64,000 nt of DNA from Bacteroides rodentium JCM 16496 (GTDB taxonomy: Bacteria > Bacteroidota > Bacteroidia > Bacteroidales > Bacteroidaceae), in contig NZ_BAKJ01000008.1 in assembly GCF_000614125.1 (NCBI RefSeq), positions 62,001 to 126,000 of the forward strand. The letters are read 5' to 3'. The translations under genes were made by a program, and so were the position numbers. Under the pieces are notes generated by a model, which was not told the origin of the DNA, searched no databases, and saw nothing but the letters and a program-made list of their open reading frames with translations. This document shows, in pieces, positions 50,741 to 60,582 of this stretch. Position 1 is the first letter of the stretch; every line of letters begins with the position of its first letter.

Positions 50741-52216
50741 ATGATGCAGCAACATACCATACACATAGCGGGGGGCGTAGTACGCAACCCGCTTGTTCGT
50801 TTGACAGAGCCTGTCACCCTTGATTTCCTGGCAGGAGAACACATTGCCATTGTAGGACCGAACGGAGCCGGAAAGAGCCTCCTGGTGGATATGCTGACGG
50901 GAAAGTATCCTTTGCGTGATGGTGAGCTTACCTATGATTTCTCTCCCTCCCTCACGAAAACGGCCTATGACAATATCAAATACATTGCCTTCCGTGATAC
51001 TTACGGTTCTGCCGATGCCAATTATTACTATCAACAGCGTTGGAATGCCCACGACCAGGAGGATGCTCCGCTAGTACGCGAAGTGCTGGGAGAGGTAAAA
51101 GACGATGCCTTGAGGCGGCAGCTATTTGAACTTTTCAGCATAGAGCCGATGCTTGACAAGAAAATCATTCTTCTCAGCAGTGGGGAGCTGCGCAAGTTTC
51201 AGTTGACTAAAGCTTTACTGACTGCTCCCCGAATCCTTATCATGGACAATCCTTTCATTGGGCTGGATGCGCCTACCCGTGAACTGCTTTTCGGTTTGCT
51301 GGAGCGGCTTACCCGGCTGGGCGAGTTGCAGATTGTCCTTGTGCTCTCCATGTTGGATGACATACCTTCATTTGTTACACACGTTGTGCCGGTAGAGGAC
51401 ATGAAGGTGGGCGAAAAGATGGAACGCGAGGAGTATGTGCAGGCATTCCGTGCGGGCAATCAGATACGTATTCAGGAAGAGGCCGGAGCGTTGGAGGAAT
51501 TGCAGCGGCGTATTCTCGATTTGCCCTACGAACATGCGAATTTCACTTCGGACGAAGTGGTGAAATTGAACGGGGTTAGCATCCGTTACGATGACCGTAC
51601 CATTCTGAAGGAGCTGGATTGGACAGTGATGCGTGGTGAGAAGTGGGCGCTGAGTGGCGAGAACGGTGCCGGCAAGTCTACCTTGCTTAGTTTGGTTTGT
51701 GCGGATAATCCGCAGTCATACGCCTGCGATATCAGTCTCTTCGGACGGAAGCGCGGAACGGGGGAGAGTATTTGGGAAATCAAGAAACACATCGGTTATG
51801 TCAGTCCGGAAATGCATCGTGCTTATCTGAAGAATCTGCCTGCCATAGAGATTGTCGCTTCCGGTCTGCACGACAGCATCGGATTGTATAAACGTCCTCA
51901 TGCCGAACAGATGTCGGTATGTGAGTGGTGGATGGAGATTTTCGGTATTGCCGCCTTGAAAGACAGTCCTTTTCTGCAACTCTCCAGTGGAGAACAGCGT
52001 CTGGCATTATTGGCACGTGCTTTTGTCAAGGACCCGGAACTGCTGATATTGGATGAACCGCTTCATGGACTCGATACATACAACCGCCGTCGAGTCAAGA
52101 AGATTATAGAGGCATTCTGCCATCGTCGGGATAAAACGATGATTATGGTAACCCACTATGAGAATGAATTGCCGCAAACAATTACTAACCGTTTATTCTT
52201 GAAGCGAAACCGCTGA
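50741..52216 (+). CDS. ABC transporter ATP-binding protein, two nucleotide-binding domains (ModF-like)
   Basis: 491 residues, two ABC ATPase domains and no membrane segment. Domain 1: Walker A GPNGAGKSLL, signature LSSGELRKFQ, Walker B RILIMDNPF. Domain 2: Walker A GENGAGKSTLL, signature LSSGEQRLAL, Walker B ELLILDEPLHGLD. Overall arrangement is like ModF/PhrA-type proteins; not shown to be tied to molybdate. Starts 7 bases after the pullulanase stop, so possibly co-transcribed. Partner unknown. Confidence 0.88.
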   Translation: MMQQHTIHIAGGVVRNPLVRLTEPVTLDFLAGEHIAIVGPNGAGKSLLVDMLTGKYPLRDGELTYDFSPSLTKTAYDNIKYIAFRDTYGSADANYYYQQRWNAHDQEDAPLVREVLGEVKDDALRRQLFELFSIEPMLDKKIILLSSGELRKFQLTKALLTAPRILIMDNPFIGLDAPTRELLFGLLERLTRLGELQIVLVLSMLDDIPSFVTHVVPVEDMKVGEKMEREEYVQAFRAGNQIRIQEEAGALEELQRRILDLPYEHANFTSDEVVKLNGVSIRYDDRTILKELDWTVMRGEKWALSGENGAGKSTLLSLVCADNPQSYACDISLFGRKRGTGESIWEIKKHIGYVSPEMHRAYLKNLPAIEIVASGLHDSIGLYKRPHAEQMSVCEWWMEIFGIAALKDSPFLQLSSGEQRLALLARAFVKDPELLILDEPLHGLDTYNRRRVKKIIEAFCHRRDKTMIMVTHYENELPQTITNRLFLKRNR

Positions 52217-52219
52217 CCA

Positions 52220-52252
52220 GATAAGCTTAAAATATCCTATAAGCCTATCTTT
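52220..52252 (+). terminator. Possible weak terminator after the ABC gene
   Basis: GATAAGCTTA and TAAGCCTATC form a 10-bp stem with one mismatch around a 10-base loop, followed by only TTTC. Confidence 0.35.
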
Positions 52253-52297
52253 CAATGTAATTATTGACTAATATTGGTGAGAAATAGAATAAAAAGA

Positions 52298-52305
52298 TTT
52301 ATTTT
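52298..52305 (+). promoter_or_regulatory. Bacteroides -7 element (TATTTTTG)
   Basis: TATTTTTG matches TAnnTTTG, 34 bases before the ATG at 52340; a TTGG lies 22 bases upstream, slightly far for a -33. Confidence 0.45.
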
Positions 52306-52339
52306 TGCACCTTATATTTAGATATACAATAAGGCACCG

Positions 52340-54238
52340 ATGAAAGATAGGCTCATAGGATTCATTAAGACATACTGCTTGTTTGTCTGCATTTTTGTGT
52401 TGCAGAAACCACTATTTATGCTGTTTTACAAATCGCTGTACCCGGATGCCTCGTGTGCGGACTGGTTCAGTGTCATTTGGCATGGGTTACCTTTAGACTT
52501 GTCTCTGGCCGGTTATCTGACAGCTATTCCCGGTTTTCTTTTCATAACCTCTGTATGGACACTTTCTAAATCCCTTCATTGCATCTGGTGCGGCTATTTC
52601 CTCTTCATTTCAGTACTTATCTCCATAATTTTTACTGTCGATTTAGGATTATACGAGTATTGGGGGTTCCGTTTGGATGCTACTCCGTTATTCTATTTCT
52701 TTTCCTCCCCTAAAGACGCAGTGGCCAGTGTCAGCATTTGGATGGTGCTGGGGGGAATTGTGGCAATGGCTGTTTATGCTGTCGTGCTGTATGCTGTTTT
52801 CTACGGCATCTTGCTGCAGAAGAACCTGTTGCTGCGGATGAAACTGCCTTATCGTCGCCTGAAGGTGTCAGGTATATTGTTGCTGATGACGGGGCTGCTG
52901 TTTATTCCTATCCGTGGAGGCTTTACAGTATCTACCATGAATGTGGGGAAAGTCTATTTCAGTGCCGAGCAGCGTCTGAACCATGCAGCTATCAACCCTG
53001 CATTCAGTCTGATGGAATCTCTTGCCAAGCAGAAGGACTTCAGCAAGCAGTACCGTTTTATGGAAGCTGCGGAGGCCGACCGGCTTTTTAAAGACATGCT
53101 TGACCCTGCAGTTGCCGGTGGTCAAACGGAAGAAACTGATTCTGTGCAGCAATCTGCCGATTCACTGCATACTTTATTCAATACTCAACGCCCCGATGTA
53201 CTCTTTGTGATTCTTGAGAGTTTTTCTTCCAGGTTGATGACAGCCTTGGGAGGTGAGCCGAATATTGCCATCCATCTGGATAGCCTGAGCAGGGAAGGCG
53301 TGCTCTTTACGAACTTCTACGCCAACAGTTTCCGTACGGACCGTGGATTGGTGGCTATCTTGAGTGGCTACCCTGCCCAGCCCACTACGAGTATTATGAA
53401 GTATCCCCGTAAAACGCAGTCCATTCCTGCCATTGCAGGCAGCTTGCGGAAGGCGGGTTATGGTGCCAAGTATTATTATGGCGGTGACGCCGACTTTACC
53501 AATATGCGTTCCTACCTGATGTCATCGGGTTTTGAAGACATTGTTTCCGACCAGGATTTTCCCGTAACGGAACGTTTAAGCAAGTGGGGGGCGCACGACC
53601 ATCTCGTATTCAACCGTCTGCTGGAAGACTTGAAAGCCGAAGCTGCCGAAGGAACTGCAGAAGAGAAGACTCCTCATTTCCGTGTCTTGCAGACCTCCAG
53701 CAGTCACGAGCCTTTTGAAGTACCTTTCCGTCGTCTGGAGAATGACCGGCTGAATGCCTTTGCCTATACGGATAGTTGTGCAGGCGATTTTGTAAGACAG
53801 TTCCGTGAACTGCCCCAGTGGAAGAATACGGTGATTGTGTTTGTTCCAGACCACTTGGGAGCTTATCCCGAACATATCGACAATTTGTCGGTAGAACGCT
53901 ACCGGATACCTCTGTTGATGGTGGGCGGTGCCGTCCGGGAGCCGAGGCGCATTGACGTTTATGGCTCGCAACATGACATTGCAGCCACGTTGCTGGCTCA
54001 ATTGGCGTTGCCCCATGATGAGTTTGTTTTCAGTAAAGATATGCTTAATCCCGCTTCCCCTCATTTCGCGTTCTTTACCGTACCCGATGCTTTCGGGTTG
54101 GTGACAGCGGACAACCAGGTGATATTCAATTGCCAGGCAGGTGCTGTGGTAGTGGACGAGGGCACGGCAAAGGGAAAGAACTTGCCGTTGGGCAAAGCCT
54201 ATTTGCAAAAATTATATGATGATATAGCCAAAAGATAG
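52340..54238 (+). CDS. LtaS-like sulfatase-fold transferase (membrane)
   Basis: Inner-membrane protein of 632 residues: about five helices in the first 200 residues, then a large alkaline phosphatase/sulfatase-superfamily domain. DVLFVILESFSSRL supplies the first metal Glu, NSFRTDRGL the nucleophile Thr (about 333), and VPDHLGAY plus GSQHDIAATLL later metal ligands. Gram-negative relatives move phosphoglycerol or phosphoethanolamine onto envelope glycans or lipids; the exact donor here is unknown. Followed 32 bases later by a PAP2 phosphatase, which suggests a joint role in envelope lipid modification. Confidence 0.85.
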   Translation: MKDRLIGFIKTYCLFVCIFVLQKPLFMLFYKSLYPDASCADWFSVIWHGLPLDLSLAGYLTAIPGFLFITSVWTLSKSLHCIWCGYFLFISVLISIIFTVDLGLYEYWGFRLDATPLFYFFSSPKDAVASVSIWMVLGGIVAMAVYAVVLYAVFYGILLQKNLLLRMKLPYRRLKVSGILLLMTGLLFIPIRGGFTVSTMNVGKVYFSAEQRLNHAAINPAFSLMESLAKQKDFSKQYRFMEAAEADRLFKDMLDPAVAGGQTEETDSVQQSADSLHTLFNTQRPDVLFVILESFSSRLMTALGGEPNIAIHLDSLSREGVLFTNFYANSFRTDRGLVAILSGYPAQPTTSIMKYPRKTQSIPAIAGSLRKAGYGAKYYYGGDADFTNMRSYLMSSGFEDIVSDQDFPVTERLSKWGAHDHLVFNRLLEDLKAEAAEGTAEEKTPHFRVLQTSSSHEPFEVPFRRLENDRLNAFAYTDSCAGDFVRQFRELPQWKNTVIVFVPDHLGAYPEHIDNLSVERYRIPLLMVGGAVREPRRIDVYGSQHDIAATLLAQLALPHDEFVFSKDMLNPASPHFAFFTVPDAFGLVTADNQVIFNCQAGAVVVDEGTAKGKNLPLGKAYLQKLYDDIAKR

Positions 54239-54270
54239 AGGAAGATAATTAAAGTATAAGAGTATAAAGT

Positions 54271-54957
54271 ATGACAGCACTTATGGATGCCTTGCAAGGG
54301 GCGATAGATATAGACACAAACATATTCCTTTTCATCAATGGGATGCACAACACCTTTTTCGATTACTTTATGAGTGCCTACAGCGGTAAGTGGGTCTGGG
54401 TGCCGATGTATGCTGCCATTTGGTATGTGATGCTGCGCAACTTCCATTGGAAAGTGACTTTGTTCTGCATGGTCGGTCTGGCACTCGTAATTACCATTGC
54501 CGACCAGACGGGGGCAACATTGATACGCCCGTATGTGGAACGCCTTCGTCCCGCCAATCTGGAAAATCCCATATCCGACATGGTACATATCGTAAACGGA
54601 CATCGAGGAGGGCGTTATGGATTCCCCTCCTGTCATGCTGCCAATACTTTTGGCCTGGCATTCTTTGTCTGGTTTCTTTTCCGTAAACGATGGCTCACTG
54701 TGTTTATGATGGGATGGGCGTTGTTGACCTGCTATTCACGTATCTACTTGGGAGTGCATTATCCGGGCGATCTCATCGCGGGAACATTGGTTGGATTGAT
54801 TGCCGCATACATTGTATATCGCCTTTTCCTGAAAGTCAGCGGGTATAAGACCATGAAGAAAGTCCCCCATATTTATGCTCCCATATTGGTGGGCGGATTG
54901 ACGATAGCGGGGATATTGATATATTCCACGGTGATGATATTGCAGGCTCAGAACTGA
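54271..54957 (+). CDS. PAP2-family membrane phosphatase
   Basis: 228 residues, about six helices. The three phosphatase motifs are present: LIRPYVERLRPAN (K/R-x6-R-P form), YGFPSCHAANTF and SRIYLGVHYPGDLIAG. Acts on a lipid phosphate at the periplasmic face (undecaprenyl diphosphate, phosphatidic acid or lipid A); which one is undetermined. The stop slightly overlaps the end of the convergent TonB-receptor gene. Confidence 0.9.
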   Translation: MTALMDALQGAIDIDTNIFLFINGMHNTFFDYFMSAYSGKWVWVPMYAAIWYVMLRNFHWKVTLFCMVGLALVITIADQTGATLIRPYVERLRPANLENPISDMVHIVNGHRGGRYGFPSCHAANTFGLAFFVWFLFRKRWLTVFMMGWALLTCYSRIYLGVHYPGDLIAGTLVGLIAAYIVYRLFLKVSGYKTMKKVPHIYAPILVGGLTIAGILIYSTVMILQAQN

Positions 54958-57485
54958 TAATTTATCGCCATCATTGCTTCCCTCGGACGTATATTTAGTC
55001 GTGAAGTGTAGCTTTGCGTGGTGGAATACGTTGTGTAAGCATACTCTTTTTTGTTGAACAGGTTGTTGAGGCTTGCTTCCAATCTCCATTTCTTTCTTTT
55101 ATAGATAAGGGATGCATCTGCGAACACGGTGTTGAGATGTGCGTCCCCTCCTAAGTCATTCCGGTAATGCTCGCCGGATAGCCGTAGGTCTACCTGCCCG
55201 ATACTGAATGTGAGATGTAGCCGTTGTACGAAGTCCAGTAACGGGGTGAGACGGGTATCACTTCCTATCTTGCTGCCGCCATAGCCTAATGTGGCATGAT
55301 ATTCCGCTTCAAAAACATCTGCGGGCGACCAGATTATTTTAGGCTCTGCTTTCAGATAATCATAACGATAGGTCTGCAGAAGACTTTGCCGGTTACCCTC
55401 GCTGTCGGTCAGGCGGGTAAGCTGTTCGCCATTGCTGCGACTGAGTAGTAGGGTGAGTGAGGTTTTCAAATGCCAGTCGTATATACCTTTGGACAAAGTA
55501 CTGCTGAGATTCCAGCTATCGTTATGGTTCGGTAGTTCACGACGAGTGTAGACAATGGCATCTTCGGAAACACTCTGTTCGAAAAGGGTATTCCGGTTGC
55601 TGCGGCTGTAGGTTAGTGCGGCAGTGATGAAAAATTCCTGTACAGTGTTTTTGTACTCTCCGTAGAGATTGTAGGTTTGCGTGAGGCTGGTAGGGAAAAG
55701 TCCGTTGCCGTCTCGCCAGGTGCGGTAATCAGTTTGGTAGAGTCCCGGATACAAGTCGGAGAAGTCTCCTGCCGAGCGTTTCAGGCTGCCATAAAGGGAG
55801 AACGTCCAATGATAATCCAGTTTATAGCGCAAATACGTGGACGGATTGAAGAACAGGAACGAACGCTGTTGTGAGAAATACCGTTCTGCTTTCAGAGGAA
55901 GCGAAAGTGTAGCCAGCCATTTTCCACGTTCCAGCTGGAAGTGGGGGGCAAGATACAATGACAGATGCGAAGCATTGAAATCATCGGGCTGTCTTGTCGG
56001 AGTATATTTCAGGGTAGCCCGTTCTCCTTGTATTCCTGCCTTATATTGTTGGGTAAATCCATCATACTTTCGTAAATATGCGGCACTGTTATCTGTGTAG
56101 AAGTTGTGCTGGTTGAATTTGCTTTTTCCTTCTTCGAGTAGTAAGGATGCAGGCTGGTAAGCATACTGTGTCGTCGAACGAAATTCCCAGGTTCCGCTTT
56201 CCCGGTTTCGGATAAGATTGAAGTAGTTTCCGGCACTTAGCTGTGACGTTTGCAGAGTTTGTCCCAGTTCCTCCGAACGTCCGCGATTTATTTCTCCGTC
56301 TACGGTGAAGCGGTTGGATATATAATTCCGGCTGCTGTTATCTTCATAACGCAGTTCCAGATTAGCGATGTCACTTCTCAGACGATAATGGTAGGTTTCG
56401 TCTATTTGTATGGTATCTGTCGGTTGATAATAGATTTGGGTATTTCCCCGTTGCTGTTGGATTAGCTCATGAGTATATCCGGCTTGCAGGCGTAAGCTGC
56501 TGTCATCATTCCATTTGTACATACGGTTGCCGTTCAGGGTGTGGGTTTCATTGAATAATAAGCGTTTTTTATCCAACGGTGCGCTGATGCCCGGCTGGGA
56601 GAGAAAACCGGAAAGCGGTACTTCCTGCCAACCGCTTCCGGTCAATTTTGTCTGTTCGTCACTGAGGTCCTTGCCATGGTTATTTGTCTTGTAATTATAG
56701 ATACTCTGCTTGCCTTTGCCCAGTTGAAGGGCATTCAGTCCCCCCTCCCACAAGAGTTTATTGTCATCGCTCCACCCGGCACCCAGTGTGATGTTGGCTA
56801 TCCATTGGTCCCGCGCTTTCGGGTCGAGTTTCAGGTTCAGAGCCACTTCTTCAGAGTTAATCTTTTCTTTCAGAGCCTTTACGGACTGATAGTTCTCCAT
56901 GATTTCCGCACTCTTTACGGCTTTGGCGCTCAGGTTGTTGTTGATTTGGTTATAACGTCCACCTGTCACGTCCATTCCTTCCACAAAGTAGTGGTCGATG
57001 GCTTTCCCTTTGTACTTGACTTGTCCGTTTTCATCTATATCCACGCCCGGAAGTTTCTTCAATACATCCTTTATGTGCACATCTTTGGATGAAGCAAACT
57101 GTGCCAAGTCATATCTCACCGTATCTTTTCGGGTATTGATACGTCCGGGACGTATTTGTACTTCTTTTAATACGATGGCTTCCGGTTGTAGGCTGAAATT
57201 CAGGATTCCTGCAGCATTGATATTCCGCATTTCTCTCTTATAGCCTAACAAAGAAATATTGAGTTGCAGCATTCCGCTATGCTTCCACGGCAAAGAAAAT
57301 TGCCCTTTGGCATCGGTCAGTGCATAGTCTATCGTTGTGTTTCCGCGTAATACACTAATCATTACAGCTTCCAGCGGTTGATCGGTTTCTGCATCTGTTA
57401 TCTTGCCGCTCAACGTCTGGGCGTAGGTAGATGACAAGGAACTAAAGAGAAACAGAAAAAATAGAATAGTAAGTTTTTTGTCCAT
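54948..57485 (-). CDS. TonB-dependent receptor-like outer-membrane protein
   Basis: 845 residues. Signal peptide (..SSLSSTYAQT), carboxypeptidase-regulatory-like domain (GKITDAETDQPLEAVMISVL), plug-like domain (KDVHIKDVLKKLPGVDIDEN) and a long barrel ending MAINYQF. It belongs to the group with an OMP_b-brl-like barrel that often lies next to GLPGLI genes, rather than to SusC. Ligand unknown. Preceded on its own strand by the GLPGLI gene and by a 4 x 22-bp tandem repeat in the 305-base gap. Confidence 0.85.
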   Translation of the reverse strand: MDKKLTILFFLFLFSSLSSTYAQTLSGKITDAETDQPLEAVMISVLRGNTTIDYALTDAKGQFSLPWKHSGMLQLNISLLGYKREMRNINAAGILNFSLQPEAIVLKEVQIRPGRINTRKDTVRYDLAQFASSKDVHIKDVLKKLPGVDIDENGQVKYKGKAIDHYFVEGMDVTGGRYNQINNNLSAKAVKSAEIMENYQSVKALKEKINSEEVALNLKLDPKARDQWIANITLGAGWSDDNKLLWEGGLNALQLGKGKQSIYNYKTNNHGKDLSDEQTKLTGSGWQEVPLSGFLSQPGISAPLDKKRLLFNETHTLNGNRMYKWNDDSSLRLQAGYTHELIQQQRGNTQIYYQPTDTIQIDETYHYRLRSDIANLELRYEDNSSRNYISNRFTVDGEINRGRSEELGQTLQTSQLSAGNYFNLIRNRESGTWEFRSTTQYAYQPASLLLEEGKSKFNQHNFYTDNSAAYLRKYDGFTQQYKAGIQGERATLKYTPTRQPDDFNASHLSLYLAPHFQLERGKWLATLSLPLKAERYFSQQRSFLFFNPSTYLRYKLDYHWTFSLYGSLKRSAGDFSDLYPGLYQTDYRTWRDGNGLFPTSLTQTYNLYGEYKNTVQEFFITAALTYSRSNRNTLFEQSVSEDAIVYTRRELPNHNDSWNLSSTLSKGIYDWHLKTSLTLLLSRSNGEQLTRLTDSEGNRQSLLQTYRYDYLKAEPKIIWSPADVFEAEYHATLGYGGSKIGSDTRLTPLLDFVQRLHLTFSIGQVDLRLSGEHYRNDLGGDAHLNTVFADASLIYKRKKWRLEASLNNLFNKKEYAYTTYSTTQSYTSRLNIRPREAMMAINYQF

Positions 57486-57591
57486 AATGCTGAAATAATT
57501 GAATATTTAGTACCTGAGACTTGTCCTAATTTATGTATGAATCTCCTCCTTTTGTAATCTTTTGATTATCAATGGGCAAGGATGGAGGTGT

Positions 57592-57679
57592 CTAAGTATG
57601 GGACTGAGGTACCCTAAGTATGATACTGAGATACCCTAAGTATAGGACTGAGGTACCCTAAATATGTGACTGAGCTCAG
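57592..57679. repeat. Four tandem 22-bp repeats upstream of the TonB-receptor gene
   Basis: Units at 57592, 57614, 57636 and 57658, each 22 bp, first unit CTAAGTATGGGACTGAGGTA followed by CC. Units 1-3 are nearly identical; unit 4 diverges at its end. Two helical turns per unit places all copies on one DNA face. The array is 107 bases before the receptor ATG at 57485. Nothing else is seen in the 57486-57790 gap. Confidence 0.9.
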
Positions 57680-57790
57680 AAGCAATCATGTATGTAATGA
57701 AATAGAATCTTTTATAGGTCGATTGCTAAGTCTTGTTTCTTTATGATTATAGCGTAGCGTACTTGTCACTGGTAGCCTGCAGCCAGTAGC

Positions 57791-58660
57791 TTATTTTTCT
57801 CGTTCCAGTGGATTATAAGGAACGTTTTTCGGGTTCTTGGTTGCATTGCCGTGTTCATCACTAACTTTAACGGTGACGTTCGGCATGCTTCCGGTGATAA
57901 ATCCTACCGGATCGGCATAATAACGTTCGTGCACTTTGTTGTATGCTTTGCGGTTCATCGGTTCGTGCTTCTTTCCGTCGAAAAGTATCGGCCGATATGT
58001 GTGGCATTGCTCTACACCTGTGGCGGTGAATGAATAATGCCCTTCACTGTCTTCGGCTTTCAGTATCAGTCCGGGTAGTCCGCAAAGCTTCCATGGACCT
58101 TCGCTGACGGGTATTTCTGCAGTAAACCATGCCGTCCATGTACGGCCTTTGAATTGACATTCGGCTTTGCTGCAAAGGTAGGAGAGGACACTGTCGTTTT
58201 CTGCCAGTATCTTCCACTGCGGACGTTCATCCGTTTCTTCGCAACGCAGGCGGGATATGCCTGCCACTTCATCGAGAGTCGTTACTTTTCCGGCAGGATA
58301 ACCTCTGAAGGTACGTTCGCTCTGTTTGCTTGTTCCGTATTGTTTCAGATGTTCATTAATCGTTTCCTGCGAGGCTTTATTGGCGAAGTCTACTGCCAGT
58401 ACAGAGTCGCAAACATACTTGGTGTAACTGTAGAACTTGGAGAGATTTTTACCGACTTCCAGCATCATGGTTTCTTCCGTAACATTTTCCGGCTTTTCCG
58501 TATTGCTGATGCAGCGCGTTTCATATTGCACAAGGATTTGTGCTTCACCGATGGTGTCATTCTGTATTTTCGTTCCATCAGAAACGATGATTTGTGCCTT
58601 CGCTTGTGATGCGAACAATATAGCGACACACAGATTGAGGAAAATAATTCTTGCACTCAT
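57791..58660 (-). CDS. GLPGLI family protein
   Basis: Exported protein of 289 residues with signal peptide (..LFASQAKAQI). The family signature reads CGLPGLILKAEDSEGHYSFTA preceded by AWFTAEIPVSEGPWK; the name-giving GLPGLI core is at about residue 201. Function unknown; family members in Bacteroidetes are typically beside TonB-receptor-like genes, as here. The gap to the divergent kinase gene holds a large inverted repeat. Confidence 0.9.
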   Translation of the reverse strand: MSARIIFLNLCVAILFASQAKAQIIVSDGTKIQNDTIGEAQILVQYETRCISNTEKPENVTEETMMLEVGKNLSKFYSYTKYVCDSVLAVDFANKASQETINEHLKQYGTSKQSERTFRGYPAGKVTTLDEVAGISRLRCEETDERPQWKILAENDSVLSYLCSKAECQFKGRTWTAWFTAEIPVSEGPWKLCGLPGLILKAEDSEGHYSFTATGVEQCHTYRPILFDGKKHEPMNRKAYNKVHERYYADPVGFITGSMPNVTVKVSDEHGNATKNPKNVPYNPLEREK

Positions 58661-58702
58661 AGTTTTTACATTTTTAGAGGTTTTATAGTCGAACGGAATT
58701 GG

Positions 58703-58792
58703 TTTGCGAAAAAATGCGGGGTAACTTACTTCTCCTCCTCCCCGGAGGAGGGGAATTGAGTTACTCTCTATTTCACCTCTTTTTTTCGCAAA
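58703..58792. repeat. 90-bp imperfect palindromic element between GLPGLI and kinase genes
   Basis: Perfect 12-bp ends TTTGCGAAAAAA (58703-58714) and TTTTTTCGCAAA (58781-58792), inner GTAACT/AGTTAC arms, and a central CTCCTCCCCGGAGGAG (58735-58750). MITE- or REP-like layout, or a strong bidirectional RNA hairpin. Rest of the 58661-59001 gap holds promoter-like TATATTTG (58926) and TACCTTTG (58946). Confidence 0.75.
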
Positions 58793-58945
58793 TCATTTCT
58801 GTTTTACTATACATATTGCTTCCAGCGATTATTGTACTGCAAAACTATGCGGATTTTGCTTCAGAAGAGGCTGAAAGTTATTACTGAAATATTACTCAAT
58901 GCATAATATCTGCCTCGCACGTACCTATATTTGCAAGCTAACTTC

Positions 58946-58953
58946 TACCTTTG
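58946..58953 (+). promoter_or_regulatory. Bacteroides -7 element (TACCTTTG) for the kinase-regulator pair
   Basis: TACCTTTG matches TAnnTTTG, 48 bases before the kinase ATG at 59002. A second match, TATATTTG, is at 58926-58933; which is used is unclear. Confidence 0.4.
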
Positions 58954-59001
58954 CCGGTACTAAATGAAAGTCTTTCTAAGTGGGACTAAAAAAGAACAAT
59001 T

Positions 59002-60537
59002 ATGGAACAACGGATTAAGATCGTTTGGATATTCTCCATCGCATCGATGCTGCTTATTACCTGCGGACAGGTCTACTGGTTGCGTAATCAGTATCAGTAT
59101 ATGAATGATGAACAAATCAATGGTATTTATGATTGCATCTTGCAGACCGCCCAACAGTATGACTCTATCCGTACTCCTCAACCCAAAAAGGTGCTTAGCA
59201 ATACCAATATGTTCTTCTATCAGCTTAGCAAATCCATTGATTTGGAAAAGCGGACCACTATCGACGAATTAATTTTGGGTGTTCTGAAGGGGCGGGACTT
59301 GGAGAGCTTGGGCCAAAAGAATATAGAAACTCTCAAAATAGAGCAGCAGGATTCTGCCAGTACAGATGATAAAGAGAGAGAGGCAAAGCGTAGGGAATGG
59401 GCATTGGCGTTAGACACCCTTTTGCCGGAAGAGCGGCTCATTGCGAAGGATTCATTCAAAATCAATATGTCCGATAAAGATGCTCCTAACTTGAACTCTA
59501 TTATTAATCTTTATCGTTTGGAGTTGGATGTGCCTTTTGCGTTGCAGCAATTTGATTCCTTGCTTGCCATACGTTTGGACGAACAAACGTTTACTACGCA
59601 TCTGGTGGTTTCCGAAGATTCCATTTACCAGTGGAATGCGGAACTGAAACGGCAAGGTACATTGTTCAATCCATATATAGAAGTAATGTATCCTTATAAT
59701 CCCCTGAAACGCCAGTTTGTGCTTGTTTCCGTGAAGGTTTCACCTCATGTGGTACTTGTGCGTATGGGGTGGCAGTTAGTGGGCAGCACCTGCCTGATAT
59801 TTCTGCTGGGGCTTTGTCTGCTGTTTCAGATAAAAACCATCTTGAAGCAACGACGGATAGACGAACTGCGGAAAAGCTTTGTAAACACTATGATACATGA
59901 ACTGAAACGTCCCGTCCAGGCTCTGAAAATGTGTATCGCCTTTCTCAATGACAAGTCTATGCGAACAGATGAGAAAGCGATGGATGAAGTGATTCACGAT
60001 TCCATGTCCGAGCTGGATAACTTGTCGGCCTATCTTTCAAAACTACGTGATATGACACGTGCCGATGATGAACATACGCAGCTTTCCGTCCGTACATTTG
60101 ATATAAAGACGAGTTTGGAAAAGCTTGTCCGGCTTTACCATGTTCCTGAGGATAAGGATGTTGCTATTGAAACCCATTTTAGTCCGGAGACTCTGGCAAC
60201 GGCAGACCCGGTGCATGTTTCTAATATTATCAGTAATTTGATAGAGAACGCCGTAAAGTATTCGGGCAAGTCTGTACATATCGTTGTAGATTGCCTTTTG
60301 CAGGATCACCAATTGACGATACGGGTGTCTGATGATGGCATCGGCATTCCGGTTTCCGAACAGAACCGTGTATTCGATAAGTTCTATCGGGGCAGTAATC
60401 TTCCCGACCGTTCGTTGCCCGGCATTGGCCTGGGGTTGAGCTATGTAAAGTTGCTGGTAGAGGCGCATCATGGAAGCATTTCTTTAAATAGTCAGGCAGG
60501 CAAGGGAACAATGATTGAAATTAATATTCCTCAATAA
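59002..60537 (+). CDS. Sensor histidine kinase (RprX-like)
   Basis: 511 residues: helix at about 10-27, periplasmic domain of about 235 residues, second helix (GWQLVGSTCLIFLLGLCLLF), then HisKA with the phospho-accepting His in TMIHELKRPVQAL, N-box NLIENAVKYSGKS, G1 DDGIGIP, F-box FDKFYRG and G2 GIGLGLSYV. Pairs with the OmpR-type regulator 45 bases downstream. Layout resembles RprX of Bacteroides; signal unknown. Confidence 0.92.
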   Translation: MEQRIKIVWIFSIASMLLITCGQVYWLRNQYQYMNDEQINGIYDCILQTAQQYDSIRTPQPKKVLSNTNMFFYQLSKSIDLEKRTTIDELILGVLKGRDLESLGQKNIETLKIEQQDSASTDDKEREAKRREWALALDTLLPEERLIAKDSFKINMSDKDAPNLNSIINLYRLELDVPFALQQFDSLLAIRLDEQTFTTHLVVSEDSIYQWNAELKRQGTLFNPYIEVMYPYNPLKRQFVLVSVKVSPHVVLVRMGWQLVGSTCLIFLLGLCLLFQIKTILKQRRIDELRKSFVNTMIHELKRPVQALKMCIAFLNDKSMRTDEKAMDEVIHDSMSELDNLSAYLSKLRDMTRADDEHTQLSVRTFDIKTSLEKLVRLYHVPEDKDVAIETHFSPETLATADPVHVSNIISNLIENAVKYSGKSVHIVVDCLLQDHQLTIRVSDDGIGIPVSEQNRVFDKFYRGSNLPDRSLPGIGLGLSYVKLLVEAHHGSISLNSQAGKGTMIEINIPQ

Positions 60538-60582
60538 GTCCGTGCTAACCCGCATAATCCCTACTCTAAAATAACCAATGAT

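Noticed and set aside
57592..57679. Possible CRISPR array
   Set aside because: The repeats are directly adjacent with no spacers and no cas genes are nearby.
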